Of a stretch of DNA of 64,000 nucleotides, positions 47,060 through 59,654 are shown piece after piece. Made by a program: the position numbers and the translations under genes. The stretch is taken from assembly GCF_003369915.1 (NCBI RefSeq), contig NC_046675.1, positions 25,730,001 to 25,794,000 on the forward strand, read 5' to 3'. Every line of letters begins with the position of its first letter. The first letter of the stretch is position 1. The DNA comes from Drosophila miranda (Eukaryota > Arthropoda > Insecta > Diptera > Drosophilidae). Under the pieces are notes generated by a model. That model worked only from the letters and a program-made list of their open reading frames with translations. It did not search any database and had not been told where the DNA came from.

Positions 47060-50000
47060 CTGCACTCTGCAATATGTGCGTGCGTGTGCCTGAGAGCTGG
47101 TCGCCATTTTGTTAACATGTTAAATAGTGTGCGTGACAGGATATGCAGTGCCAAGAGCAGGAACAGCTGCAAATCCATCTCGTCCATGTCTCGTACCACT
47201 CGGAGTACTCGTGTCAGACTAGTCGCTAACTTCCAGGGAAAACCTAATTAATGGCAGGCAAACAAATCGGTAAACTATTAGAACAAATAAATCAACAGAG
47301 GGATACACATAAGGCATGGAGCTTGCAGCGAAATTAATTAGATTTAATCGAATGCCAGTGGTCTGTCAACATTCATTTCGCCAAGTTATCAAATCGCCAC
47401 CCACTGGCCACTACGTTGGCCCAATCTTAGTTGTTCTATAGAGTGCGTGTGGCAGCTGGGAAAAACAGGCCAAGTCCGGAAGCCCGTGTATGGCAGACAG
47501 AGAGATGGAAAGAGGCCCAGCAGGCTGGCAGCAGGAGCAGCAGGTGAATTGGCAGCCAGCACGTTTAATACCAAAATTGACATTAAATTGCTTGTGACCT
47601 GCATCCCATCCAGACCTGCTGGAACCCACTCCACCACCAGCCAGGATCTGTTGGCCTGTTATCGACTTTTACGACATTTCCAATAAAGAAACATTGCAGA
47701 CTTTGTCCTCCTGTCTGTCCCCCCTGATGCTTCTGACGCTGCCGATTTTGACATTGCGCCAGGCCGGGATTCTGGCTGCGGATGACACAAAGCGTGCTTT
47801 GGAGAGAGTTATTGAGAGGTTTCTAAGAATAGTAGGACCTTCAAACAGCAGACAGGTTAATGTACAAGAAAATTATGAAAATAAAAGAAAAGAAATTTCA
47901 ATATTTTTTAAGGACATCTATGAGGGGATTTTGAAAGGGTTTTGGACTCCGCTTGAATTGATGATGATGATAAATTTTAGACTACTCGTTTAAAGCAATT
48001 TTCCTAATATTTACGAACGAATTTCAAACATTTTAACGGAATTGAAAGTGTTCCTTCACTCCACAATCATCATTTTCAAATGGTAGAACAGAATTTCTTT
48101 ATTATTTTGAAAACTCTGGCCACACATTGCTGTCCTGACAGGTGCCAAAAGGACTACGCACCTTTTGCCAATATAATTTTGTTATTACTTTTTTTTTTGC
48201 TGAGTAGCGGTGGAGAGGTGTGGGGGGACAAGCACAAGTTGTCAACAATTGGAAGAGCCTCCCCCTACCAATAGCTGCCGCCTCTTCCTTTTCGCCTCCC
48301 AGTAGTCCTGGGGATATTGCCAGGCATTTTCCCAGAATGAAGTTGTTGATTATGTCGAATGCTGTTACACGTGGCTCAAGCAAATAAATATGTACGGGTA
48401 CGGGTCCACGCAATGACATGACAACCAGAAGGAGAGATTCCCTGCAGAGGAGCCTGGGCATGAGTAAGCGCTTCTACAACGACAGTCGAAGAGTCCGGAG
48501 TTTGGAGTCCAGAGTCGAGAGCTAGATGAGTTTGGGATTTCTTTGGCGATGGTGCTATTCGCTTACGTGACGTAAATTTCTAACGTAATTGTCATAACGG
48601 TGGACTGCCACAGAACCGCCACGCAATGCACCAACTATTTGGAAGGCAAATCCCATGGCACACATTGTTAAAGATCGACCAGAGTCCCATGTAGAGGATT
48701 AACAACAAACCCACACACAGACACGCACTCGAACACCCACAAAAAACGAAAGGACCAAAAAAAAAAAAATAAATAAATAAACATGAAGAGGCAGAAGTAA
48801 AACTAATTTAAAACGACCTTCGACATGTGGTCCAGTCTGCACAATGCCAGGCCATGTTACAATCTACAATATGTGTCCCCCTACACATGGGTATGTACCG
48901 AACCAGTAGGGTGGTGGGCTGGAATGTCGGGTTGTGTAGAACTGTGGGTGTGTGCTCCGACCACAACATATTTAGCTTCATTTAGAAGAGCGCGAGAGTG
49001 GCTAAAGGATTTTGCAATGCAATGGTGTGTTGAAGAATTCACTCCGGGAAATCGTAAAATATTATAATACAATAAAAGTATTGAACATAGCCAACATCAT
49101 ACTTCTGATCGCCATATTTAGTTTGTGATTAGCTACTTTGGGAATTTATATATAATGTTTTTGTACTAGTTTGAAAATTCCTTTCAAGTCTTTTCCAAGT
49201 TCATGCCTAGATATTAATCTTTTAATGAGTATAGGCAGTCGCAGAAATAAACTTTAATATTTTGTATCTGTATCTCAGCCAAATATATCCTCCATTTAGA
49301 TGGACAAATAAATCCCACTGGTTGTAACTAGATTTGCAATCTGTTTCCCCAATTTAATAACAAATGATGTTATAAAGCAAAATAAGCTTACATTTCCATA
49401 TTTTCATTTGTATACTCTTTCATTTCAAACTCAATTTGTTAGTTATGCCAAATAAATTTTAAGTAAACTTTTCACCAACTGCACTTTCCGCCCTCTCCAA
49501 TAGATGCCACCCTGCCCCTCCACGCCCACTTTCATTGCCACTACCTTCCCTTCTGGGCTGAGGAGTAGCGGGGACTGCACTGCACCAGTCCCATTAATAC
49601 GGTATCCCCCCGTTTGCCCCATATCTGCCTCTAGGGAGCCCCGTGGCAGAAACGAAACCCCAACCAGAAAGGAATCGCCTCAATCCTAGCTTTAAGACTC
49701 ATCCAGCTGCCTTTTAGCATTTTTCCATTTCCCCAACGTTTTTGTTTTTTTCTTTCCTCTCCTTTTTTTGGATGGTCGAGCGGAACAGACCGAGTGACCG
49801 ACAGAGGCGCCCACATTTAAGGCGCTCCTCCTCCTCGGTCTCCCCTGTCCCCAGTCCCCTGTCCATTGGTTTTAGCTTGTTCTATAATTTTTCCTGTTTT
49901 CGCCTTGGTTTGCTGTGCTTCTCTGTTTTGCTGTTCCTTTCCTCAGCTTTACTCGCATTCTCCATTCTGGCTTTAGTTATATTTTCCGCTTCTTTTTGGC

Positions 50001-50614
50001 GCTTTGCTTTTGCTATTTTAGTTTTCTAACCAACAAAACAAATTGAATCACGTTCGCCTGGGAGAAACGTGAGTATTTTATTTTTTCCGTTAAACATTTT
50101 CATTTTTCTTCCCCAAAAAAAATAGATGTACAAAAAACTCGCAATATGAAACTTTAGATACCCTTGGAATAAGTATTTTATTTCAGACTAAAGGGCCCAT
50201 GAGCCAACCCCCGCCAAAATACAGTTTCGGGCGACGACCCGAAACATTCAATACATATTTTCAATAATACATATTTTCGGGAAAGTTAATCATTTTTTTA
50301 GATTGAAATGTCTTCCACTTTTTTAGCACTCTTTCGGCAATTGTAAAGTTGGACTCTTCTTTAAAAAAGAATCAATAGATTCGCTTAAAACACAATAACA
50401 ATTTTCTTCTTGGCAGGCCTTTTAGAACAGAAACCGATCGTTTCATTGGATTTCTACAAGCCTATTCCTAGAAAACCTATTTCATGAGGGTCTGTCTTCA
50501 AAAATTCGATACTATAAGAGTATTTTCTGGATTAGAGTGATGGCAAGTATGTCTCCCAAATTGAAACACTCCCTCCTAGGGTATCAAAAGAAACCATTTT
50601 CAGGGATTCGAGGT

Positions 50615-50642
50615 CGGGACTGGGACTGGGACTGGGACTGGG
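50615..50642 (+). repeat. GGGACT hexamer repeat
   Basis: Four to five tandem GGGACT units. One frame would read alternating Trp-Asp, but nothing supports translation. Confidence 0.85.
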
Positions 50643-53600
50643 GCCCGGGTGGAACTGGGACTGTGGCAATGCAAGACGTTTTCTCCGATAATGACGCCGT
50701 TGAGTCGTTGTTGTTTCTGCGTCTCTGACCGTCGAGTGTTAGCTGCCGAAGCATGCCATGCCCCCCAACACAATCATTTGGGTGTTGCTCCACTGTGTGT
50801 TTTGTTTTGTTTATTAAAAAGAGATTGGAGTGCAGAAAGATTCCTATTTTTGTCATGACTGCTGCCGGCCACTTGGGGGGTCGGGTCTGTGTAGGCAGAG
50901 CAAATGCCGAGACGAGGCACTACCGCACCATTCATCATCATTCCAGGCTGATGATTTTATTTTGATTCGGAAACGTTTGGGGATTACCAGACTAATGATT
51001 TTATTATAGTTTTCCGTACCCTCCTCATGAAAATTTTGATTGATGTTCCTGGCTTTGCCTCCGCCTCCACCTCAGCCTCTTCAGCTTCCATCTTTTAGCT
51101 TCCTGATTCATTGTCCTGGCATTTAAGTGGCTTCATTATATTAAAAGCGAATTAATGTTGTCGCCATGGAGATACTTTCAATTTGAAACAAAATTTCCTT
51201 TTCCCTTATTTGGCATTGCAAACGAAGGCGAAAGAATTTCCCAGCTTCCAGCAGCAACATGAGGGGGAGCTCAAGGAAAGTTTTTGTGATATCTCGGGTT
51301 TTGTTCGGTGCCATTTTTTGTGTGGCCCAGAAGCACTTTGAATGCTCTTCGTTTTAAAAAGTGTGGATAACTTCAAAAAATGCTGATAAATTAAGGAGTA
51401 TTTTAAAATAATTTATCCATCCTTAGTGTTTATTTTCTATTAAACAAAATATATATATTAACAAAATATAGAGTAAATAATAATAATAATTTTCTAAGCT
51501 GAGAAAAATGGCAAATATAAATGGCATAATTAAATATTCCTCTCATAAAAAAAAAGCATATTAAAATTAAATATAATTCCCTTTGATTTAAACATAAGAA
51601 AAAAATTATATTAAAAATCTTTTCTCAAGGTTCATATACTATGTATAAACTTAATGAAAAACACTTTAAAATAAATAAAATACATTTGTAGGAAGTATAT
51701 GTAATAAAAATATGAAAGTACTTATTTTATACATAAAATACATTTGCTTTAAATATGATACTAATGCAAAAATGTAGACATGTAAGTATTAAAACTTTAT
51801 GGGTGTTTTCTCTGGGTGTACGAGAACGTTTTATCATTATCGGGGTTAGAGATCTCCCAACAGCAACAAACACACACAATATATTGTGTGTAAAGAACCT
51901 TTGAACTTTCGCTTATCGTTTGTCTTTTGTTTACTGGTGACTTCATGCACATTTGTTAATTTCTATGCGGTTTCCCTGGCCCCTCATGCGACACCTATCT
52001 CCGGGACTCCAGGACTCCGGAGACCCCGCCCCCGTAGCACTGCTCGCCAGGGCAGCCCGCATAGTTGAACCTCCTGCCCCGAGTTACAACTTTTGATGTT
52101 AGGGCATTGTAAAGGCATAAACTAAAATGTGGCCCATACCATAGAGCAACGCCCATCGGAACGCCTTCTCTTCCTGCTTCCTGCCTCCCCCTCGCACATT
52201 GTTATAATTACGCGTAACTTTCGACAAGTGTCGCCTGAAAATCGCCAAACGTTCTCATTTCAAGAGAGTCCTCGACCGAGTCCGGACTCCAACCAGGAGC
52301 GGTTCAAAGTGGTCTGGATCTGTTAATGGATCCGACCGAATCCGCTCTTGGCGGCCCACTGCCAGCTGTGGTTTAATCTTCTTTTAAGTTGCGCCCCCCG
52401 CCCACCGTCCCCCGTCGCATGTCCCACCATCGGGGGAGCCTAGAAAAAAGATGGCGACACCGTAAAGCAAAAGTTTGCCGCCACTTGTGGGTTGATAACT
52501 TAGAACAAAGCAAAGTTGGGGGACTGAGGGTATGATGGGGCTGAGGCTGAGGCTGGGGCTCGGCTAGGGCCAGTCCTTAGTCCTTAGCACAGCTTGAAAA
52601 TAGTTGGAGTTTTGTGAAAAGTCATTGTTACTCTGCTGAAGAGAAGCCTTTGCCGGTCCTCTCTTTTTGCACTCTAATTAGTCGTCATTGGCTTGTGATT
52701 TGTGGGCGGACTTTGGGCAGTTGCGGAATTGAAGGACCGAGATCCGAATACCTGAAGGGGCTGGCTGCCCAACTTTTCTCGCCACAAATTCAACTTGTAA
52801 TTTTGTGCTGATTTTTGATTTACCTCAGTCCAGAAATTCCATATAAAATACACTGAGAAATAACATCCGAAAGAGTCGAGTTCAGTCAAAAATAAATCTT
52901 TGTAGCAACGCTCCCACATTCAGAAATCAATTTATGAACAAAAGAGTTTCTCTGTTTGTTTTCTATAGAATCATACCACCATCAATCTCATCACTGTTGG
53001 TATTTCTCTCAGTGTGGAAACACCTTTGGCACGATAAATCTTGGACCGCATCTGGCAGAGCCTCGACTCGGACTTGGATTCTCTCTCATTAGTCGAACCA
53101 ATTGCCAGTTCATACATGTATCGTTTATTCCGACCCACAAGCGTTAGAGGAGGCCGCAAATAATTTAAAGCCAAATGAGCTTGCCACAATTTATGCTGAC
53201 CACATTAACCATTTTTGGCAGAAGGAGAGAGAGAGAGAGAGAGAGACAGAGCAAACGGCCGAGCAAGTATTTAATTAAATTAAGCACAAAGGAAAACACC
53301 GGGCACTGGGCACCGAGGAGCGACTGTTGAGCACCGTAGTAGACCTCGGTCCAGATGAAGTTGGCTTCTGTTTTTATGGTTTGGCCTTTAAAGCAGTCGT
53401 AAATCATTTAAGAAAATGGCCAATGGTGGCTGAAGAGAAGTCTGCGGCTCACAGAGAGAGAGAGAGAGAAAGAAATTGCCGCTAATGGCCAGTGGTTCCT
53501 CATTGTCCGAGCCGATCACGCCCGCCAGCCACTCGAAGCGCATTAAAATAGACTAAAATGTTCGGCGTTCGGCTGCCTTTATGGCCACTTAATGTAAAAC

Positions 53601-55492
53601 AGTTAATTAGCGGCTCACACAGATACACACCCATACATCGTGGCAACGGGGGGGAAAGAACAAGGGAAATGTCCAACCTTAATGCAAAATGGCCGACATC
53701 ATTTTCCTTTTTTTCCTGCCGTTTCTTTCACAGTTTCTACTTATTTTCCTCTGCTGCTGCTGCTGACGTTTGCCATCTTCACTACGCCAGGTAAAATGAA
53801 GGAAGGGGCTGATGCGGGAGGTCCAGTGTGAAAGGCGGAAAATTACTTTTGATTAATGAAGCGCAATGAGGCGTGCACAAAAAAAATTAAATGAATATTA
53901 TAAAAAAAGAAGGCAAGAAACAAAAATCGAATACCAAACTGAAATTCCCTTTGTAAACTTTTTTGGGTACCTGTTAATGAGCTTTTTAAACTAAGCGGAA
54001 GTGTAAAATGCTCTACTCTAGGATTCCTTTAGCCTCAAGTTTCCTTTCCGCTCATAAGAAGCGCTTATATGAACAAATTACACATAGGAACTCCACCAAA
54101 ATCTGTTTAAGGATTAAGAAAGCTGTAGCCCTTCAGATATTTGTTCGCCGAATGTCTACGTATGTAGACGCGTACGATAAGTACCTCAAAAACACATATA
54201 CAGAAATGTACTATAATGTGTAAACGTAGCTCTAAATATTCCTTGAATCCTTCTCTACAAAATCTTTATACCTCGAACAAGAGTATCGCAAAAGTTGTCA
54301 ATCTCTTCCGCCGTCTCTGTGACTCCGCTTCTTTCCAGGGTTTCCCTCTGGCGCTTCCTGTTTATGGCAGAGAGCTACTGAGTAGCCCTGAGTGCCATTG
54401 AGAAAATCAGGAAAAATGATAAAAAGAATAAGTAAAAATGGTGGATGGTGAAAATTAACATACAAAATGACGCTTGACATGCCACGGACATTATTGTGTC
54501 GAACACCTTCGCCTGCAGTTTATTATTAATGCTGATGCAGTGTGGACACTCGGGAGGGATTGCAACTTTCTTTTGGCAACTTTTGGCGCCCTCCCCTGTC
54601 CCTCCACCTGCAATTACGATGATGGCCCAGGTGCACATCGAACGTGCCAGGACGTGACTCAAAGGACAAACCGAAAAGAGATGCTATAATTTTTAACGTT
54701 TGTTTTGCTGCTGTTTGGTTTGGCCAAAAAGCACACCTGACAGTTTTATAATTATAAGCTCAGAATCGCCATTAAAAGGGGGTCAACGCCGTGGCTTGTC
54801 AGTAAATTCAGCTATTAAATGTAGAACAGATTCGCGGTAGGCAACTTTTGGCTAAATTCATTAGCGGGATGATAAGGTAAGGTCATGGTCAAGCAGATGC
54901 CAAAGTTTATATTAAGTCATAAACGTTTACCGCGACTTCATTTGCATATTCAAAACGGCGGGCAGTCCACCGACAGAGCACCAAGCCATGACAGCGTTCG
55001 CTTTGGTTAAGTGGAAGCGTAATTAAATTTAATCCAATTAAACGACTGTCAAGCTTTGGACGGCCTGTGGTCTGGCTTATTAATGGTGGTTTCATTAAAT
55101 TTACTCTGAGCTCGCCGCAATGGTGTCTTAATTCGATTTCGCAACAGCATCAGAACATCTCCATTTGAATAAATAAATACCGTTTTTCGCACATTTTCCC
55201 GAAATTATTTTAAATCTTACAATTGAGCGCGCCAACTGTTATGCACGAAGCATCGTAACAGTAGTTAATGTCGTACAGGAGCATGTTAAGCGCAGTCCAA
55301 TGTGTGCCAGGTGGCAGCCTCGCTTATGTTGATGACACAAAAACATTTGGCTTTAATTAAAAATCTTTATAAAACTACTTGATGATATCTCTAGACGCGT
55401 ATCTCCAAAATATATTAATTTAATAATAATTCAATAAGCATTCCCTTATTTTTAAAACGTTATACAGCTTAGCATAAGTAGCCATTGCATAA

Positions 55493-55513
55493 ATCGATAG
55501 TGCAATCGATAGT
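55493..55513 (+). promoter_or_regulatory. Pair of DRE-like ATCGATAG sites upstream of CLS
   Basis: AATCGATAG occurs twice within 21 nt (55493-55501 and 55505-55513). ATCGATA is the core of the DRE bound by DREF, common at fly housekeeping promoters. They lie about 330 nt before the CLS start codon, fitting a housekeeping mitochondrial gene. Confidence 0.6.
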
Positions 55514-55630
55514 TTACCCACCACTACCTCATCGCCGACTTGTGTAATAAAAAATAAAAACAAAATTTTCTAAATTCTTGCAAAATCCCTTAATTTCTAC
55601 GAATTTAGATACGTACACAGCACTCATGTT

Positions 55631-55652
55631 GTGTTACACTTGAGTGTAACAC
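55631..55652. repeat. Perfect 10-bp inverted repeat upstream of CLS
   Basis: GTGTTACACT, a 2-nt spacer TG, then AGTGTAACAC. It lies between the DRE pair and the CLS start, so it may be in the promoter or 5' UTR; it could be a dimeric factor site or an RNA hairpin. Confidence 0.75.
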
Positions 55653-55831
55653 TATAGCAACGATATTTAATGGTAAGGATTTATGGAATGATTCCAAGGG
55701 TCATCGTCCGGCCAAATGGCACAAGGCCAGGCTGAGCTCTAAATTTCTCTGTATATTTGTTGGCAGTACGTAAACGTTAAGGTGCCACTCTGCAGAGTTC
55801 GTACCTGAGTATTTAAGCCTGGCATCAGATC

Positions 55832-57014
55832 ATGCTGCCAGCCATGGTTTTTCGCCAAGGACTTCACCATAGAGCCTCGACCCTGGAGCACGTACTGGGA
55901 GTGGGTGGCAGTAGCTTTGTCAACTGCCTAAATCGTTATGCCGCTGCTACCGGCTTCATTCGCATCTCCTTCCTGGACATTAAGCAGCGCCGCAACTGGG
56001 ACGTGGCCCGACTTCGGCTGTATGCGGATTCCAAGAAGCATTCGCTGCATCTTCGCACCTTGCAAGGACGCGATCTACTGCAAGGTGTAATCGACAAGCA
56101 ACGAGCCGAGTTTATTGAGCGTAAGAATTTCCTTGTCGACGACATCAGAGAGGCACGCCACAAAGTGCAAGTGCGGGTCCGCGAGAAGATCGTTGAGATA
56201 CGCGAGGAGCGTGAGAATATCATGACCATACCTAACATGTTGACAATCAGCCGTGCCATACTCTCTCCCTATATTGGTTATGTTATTGTTCAGGGCGACT
56301 TTACGTTCGGCATGAGTCTACTAGCAATTGCCGGAGTCTCGGATCTGGTAAGGATTAAGATTAAATGTTGATTCAAATCGGTATCCCGTTTAACCTCTAG
56401 TTCTTGTTCTGTACAGTTGGATGGGCAGATTGCTCGGCGTTGGCCCTCGCAGGCCACCAAGGCGGGCTCCTTCCTAGATCCGATGGCCGACAAGCTGCTG
56501 ATGGGTTCCCTGGTGATTTCGCTCTGCTATACCGATCTGATGCCCATGTGGCTGGCGGGTATTGTTGTGTTTCGTGATGTGTTCCTATTAGCCGCTGGAT
56601 TTGTCATTCGCTACATAAGTCTGCCCCCTCCAGTGAGTGTGTCACCCGCCATTAGAATAAGCGGATGATTGGCTAACTCTGTTCGTTCTTTCAATAGAAA
56701 ACCTTTTCGCGTTACTTCGATGCCACCCATGTAACGGCTCAGTTGGAGCCCACTTTGCTCAGCAAAATCAACACGGGCGTGCAACTGGCTACGATTGGCC
56801 TAAGTCTAGGAGCTCCCATTTGGAACTATTTGGGTAAGCTCTTCAATGAATTCGAACCAAGGATCACAACCTAATATCTATCTGCTATCTGCGCACAGAC
56901 CATCCTGCCCTACATGGCCTCTGGTATCTGACTGGACTGACAACCGCTGCCACTGCTCTGAGCTATGTTATGAACAGGCATAATACATTTAAGATTATCC
57001 AAAAGAAGACGTAG
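55832..57014 (+). CDS. CLS: Cardiolipin synthase, mitochondrial (CDP-alcohol phosphatidyltransferase family)
   Basis: Condenses phosphatidylglycerol with CDP-diacylglycerol to cardiolipin in the mitochondrial inner membrane. Exons 55832-56347, 56417-56632, 56698-56833 and 56899-57014 give 327 residues. The N-terminus is basic and mitochondrial-targeting-like, followed by a long charged helical stretch (about 75-130), then IPNMLTISRAILSPYIGY, the start of the membrane catalytic domain. The family motif DxxDGxxAR(x)nGxxxDxxxD is complete (D171, D174, D193, D197) and is split by the first intron. Several further hydrophobic segments follow, and the tail ends IIQKKT. The first ATG (55832) is used; a second Met is four codons later. 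Strong call from the motif and overall eukaryotic CLS architecture. Confidence 0.93.
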
Positions 57015-57135
57015 TGCTGAGCATTTTGTTCTATATCAAGAATACTATTGCAAAAGAGTAGTATTTCTAATATCGCAATGATTAGTATGTAATGTGATTT
57101 GTACATACATGAGTACCCCCGTACAAGTAAATAAA
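57015..57135 (+). terminator. CLS: CLS 3' UTR and poly(A) signal
   Basis: Short trailer with AATAAA at 57130-57135, 116 nt after the stop. Confidence 0.7.
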
Positions 57136-57779
57136 TATACATATTTTGTTAATGGTCGTATTGCCAGCTAAATCTAGATTGTAAAACGACAACAAGCGAT
57201 AGCAGACACCATACTGAGACCATCATAGGGTAATTATGAGTGCATGTATTGGATCAGAAACAGAAATTTAATTTATTTAAATTTAAATTTTGTTCATTGT
57301 TTACTTTCACCTTCTCTATTTACAAACTATTAGCACATTTTTCGCTAGCGAAAACAGGATTATTTTCTCATGAGAAACAGTAAGAAGTCAACTCTGTTTT
57401 TATCTGGCGAAATATTGTAACATAGCACTCAGACAAGTTAAATAAATAAAAAGACAATCGAATGCAATTCATAATATACATATATGGAGATCCCACCCAC
57501 AATGAACACATTCCTGCCTGTTTTCATAATCAATTTTTAGTTTTAACAGAATTCATTTGTAATTTGTCTTCCAAAAGAAACGCCTGTTTTGGGGATATGT
57601 CGCCAAATTTGACAGACCTGGCAAGCCGAATCATCTCTGTCAGTCGTTGTCATACGTGAACGATACAAATTATCAAATTGTGCCTGAAGTAGGATCTGCA
57701 GATCTTAGGAGGGAGAGTAAGTCAATACCAATTAAATTGAATTCATTAATATTAATCATTAACCCATAGTCTTTAAAGA
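57136..57779. other. Spacer between CLS and the TXNDC9-like pseudogene
   Basis: A/T-rich. Some of the last 100 nt (for example CTGCAGATCTTAGGAGGGAG near 57697) may belong to the decayed 5' part of the pseudogene, but this is uncertain. Nothing else seen. Confidence 0.5.
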
Positions 57780-58257
57780 ACTTGGCGAAGCAAGATGGAA
57801 GCAAAGAGCAAGAAGAATAAAACCTACATCAGGCTGGCCGACTAGTCTGAACTCATCAAGTTAACGCATGAGATAGATCCTGAATCATGGCTTGTGTGCC
57901 ACTTCTTTAGACCAGGAGAAGACCAAGCATCCGGAGACCAAGTTTTGCGCATTAAACGCCGCGAAAGCTCCATGGATTATGTCACGCCTAAACATCTTTA
58001 ACATAGACGAGATATGTATATACCGGGGAATACATGTGAAGGGTGTTATTTTTGGGTACAGTGAACTACAAAATGGTGACTGCTTTTCCACGGAGATGAT
58101 TGAAAATCGCATCGCCGAAGACGGTGCCATTAATTATCAAAAGGCTTAGAAGAACAAACGCCGCCCAAAGATGACGAGTGTCGACGATGGCAAGCATGTA
58201 AACCTAACTGCGGTCACATACCAGCCGAAACTCAATTAAATCTAACACGAAAAAAAA
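57780..58257 (+). pseudogene. TXNDC9-like (phosducin/thioredoxin-fold) retropseudogene
   Basis: Pieces of a TXNDC9-family protein appear in order but in different frames. Around 57794-57890 one frame reads KNKTYIRLAD, a stop at 57842, then WLVCHFFRPG, like the family's VCHFYR segment. From about 57919 another frame reads HPETKFCALNAAKAP and WIMSRLNI, then KGVIFGYSELQ and CFSTEMIENRIAEDGAIN, close to the conserved ETKFxxLNxEKAP and DDFxTExLExR blocks. The stretch normally between HFYR and HxETKF, which carries the redox-like centre, is mostly missing. There are no introns and a short A run ends it (58250-58257), as expected of a processed copy. I infer a dead retrocopy; the source gene is not in the window. 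Confidence 0.72.
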
Positions 58258-59239
58258 CCGAAACGCTCAAAAATCAAAATTTGGTGTAAATGTGCCGTGA
58301 TACTCTTGAACTGGATATACCAGGGACGGATCACCTCAGCTTTCGAAATAGAAACTTATTGGAACTTGTTTGTTATGTTTTGTTTCCTCACTCAAATTAT
58401 CTGCAAGCACACGCAAACAGACAGAACTCCACAGGATGTCTAAATTATTATAAAGTAATAAATAATAATAATAATATTACGGTATAGCGATATATAATGG
58501 TATATTTATCTATTTCATCAATCTATTAAATTTCATTGTCATATATTTAAGAGCGAAGGGGATAAAAACTTCTATACGCATATTTTTTTGAATTTTAGAA
58601 TGGATTTCATTTAAATCCTTTTCGCTCATTCACTTTCAAACAATTTGTATTTCGCGCGCACCACCTCGCATCCAATCGATGGCCGAACTGATCTTTTCGC
58701 CAGGAACTGAACAGTTATTGGCTGGTTATTGGTGGAGCAGATTTGTTTTTCGGCGAAAATTGGCCCTGCAGTGTACACCATTCAAGCTGAGCCACTTTAA
58801 AAAGCTGGCGACATACGCACAGTTGTTTAGATTGAATATGCCGCAGTTATTGGGGAATATTAACACGAGCTATTCGGACATTCTGTCGCGGCGTTTCCTG
58901 CTATCATACTATTCATCAGGGTACTTGCCATGTTGGTCCGTTTAACAGAGCCCAGGGACTAGTATTCAAATTAGTACTGATAAGTTAGTTTTAATATGTA
59001 TTTGATATACAAAACATATAATATATCCATATAAACTTATTTGTTTTAAATATTTCGGCCAATGAAAATCGTCAAAAATGTTCTGCAAAACATAATGCTG
59101 CACCAAGCAATTCGTCAGTATATTTACGGTATATTTTTTAAATGAGACAGTATATTTTGGTATATTTTTGAGAGTCGGACGGTATATTTTGACGATAAAT
59201 CCCAGCTGTCAGCTGTCAAACTCACGCTATCGACGTCTT
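58258..59239 (+). other. Spacer and upstream promoter region of RpL27
   Basis: A/T-rich. It holds an 88-codon open frame (58679-58945, ATGGCCGAACTG) with no recognised family, and repeated GGTATATTTT-type motifs (58499-58508, 59128-59137, 59168-59180 area). AGCTGTCAGCTGTCAA just before the start region is a short direct repeat. Confidence 0.5.
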
Positions 59240-59255
59240 CCTTTTCTTTCTTTTC
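59235..59255 (+). promoter_or_regulatory. RpL27: RpL27 TCT-type initiator
   Basis: A pyrimidine tract (CTTCCTTTTCTTTCTTTTCC) precedes a short non-coding exon that ends before gtaagt at 59274. Fly ribosomal-protein genes start within such YC+1TTTY tracts instead of the usual initiator. The exact C used is not determined. Confidence 0.65.
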
Positions 59256-59273
59256 CGGTCGCTGAACAGACCT
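59240..59273 (+). other. RpL27: RpL27 non-coding first exon (predicted)
   Basis: About 34 nt from the pyrimidine start to ACAGACCT before gtaagttg. The intron 59274-59646 then separates it from the coding exon. I looked for snoRNA boxes in this intron and found no convincing C/D or H/ACA set. Confidence 0.6.
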
Positions 59274-59654
59274 GTAAGTTGTGTGAAAATAAAATCTTAA
59301 AATTTCATTTAAGTAACAAACCAACATTGAAGAATAATAGTGAAAAGTGTTGAGGAACTGTTCAGAGCAATTGATAAGATAGATATTGACATGCATATTC
59401 GCCAATTAAAGCAAAATAAAGCCTTGTCGAAAAAGACAAACAAAACAAAACGAAGACATACCCGATGTTTAAGAAAAATACTTTTGTTTGTGCAAGGAAC
59501 GAACATTTGAAGAGTGAAAATGTATTACTTTAATAACTATAAGTGATTTAAAGACAACTTTGCTAACAATGTGGATTTTTGTCTTCCAATTTCATGAATG
59601 TACGCCTCCTCCACCCTCGACCAATAACAACGATTGACTTATACAGCCGCCAAG

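Larger units (their letters stand above)
41986..55489. other. Gene-poor interval between LpR1 and CLS
   Basis: About 13.5 kb in which I see no gene I can support. It contains A/T-rich blocks (42300-42600, 51360-51800), GC-richer patches near 45150-45540 and 46140-46400, and simple repeats (45661-45690, 47041-47059, 50615-50642, 53223-53246, 53454-53469). The longest open frames (125-171 codons near 45155-45789) overlap one another on both strands and match no family I know. Enhancers or non-coding RNAs cannot be excluded. Confidence 0.5.

Noticed and set aside
59274..59646. snoRNA in the RpL27 intron
   Set aside because: Ribosomal-protein introns often host snoRNAs, but I could not find a paired C/D box set or an H/ACA arrangement by eye.
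59634..59654. N-terminal extension of RpL27 (about seven extra codons)
   Set aside because: It starts at a TTG inside the intron and spans the cttatacag acceptor; the known family length fits the ATG at 59655.
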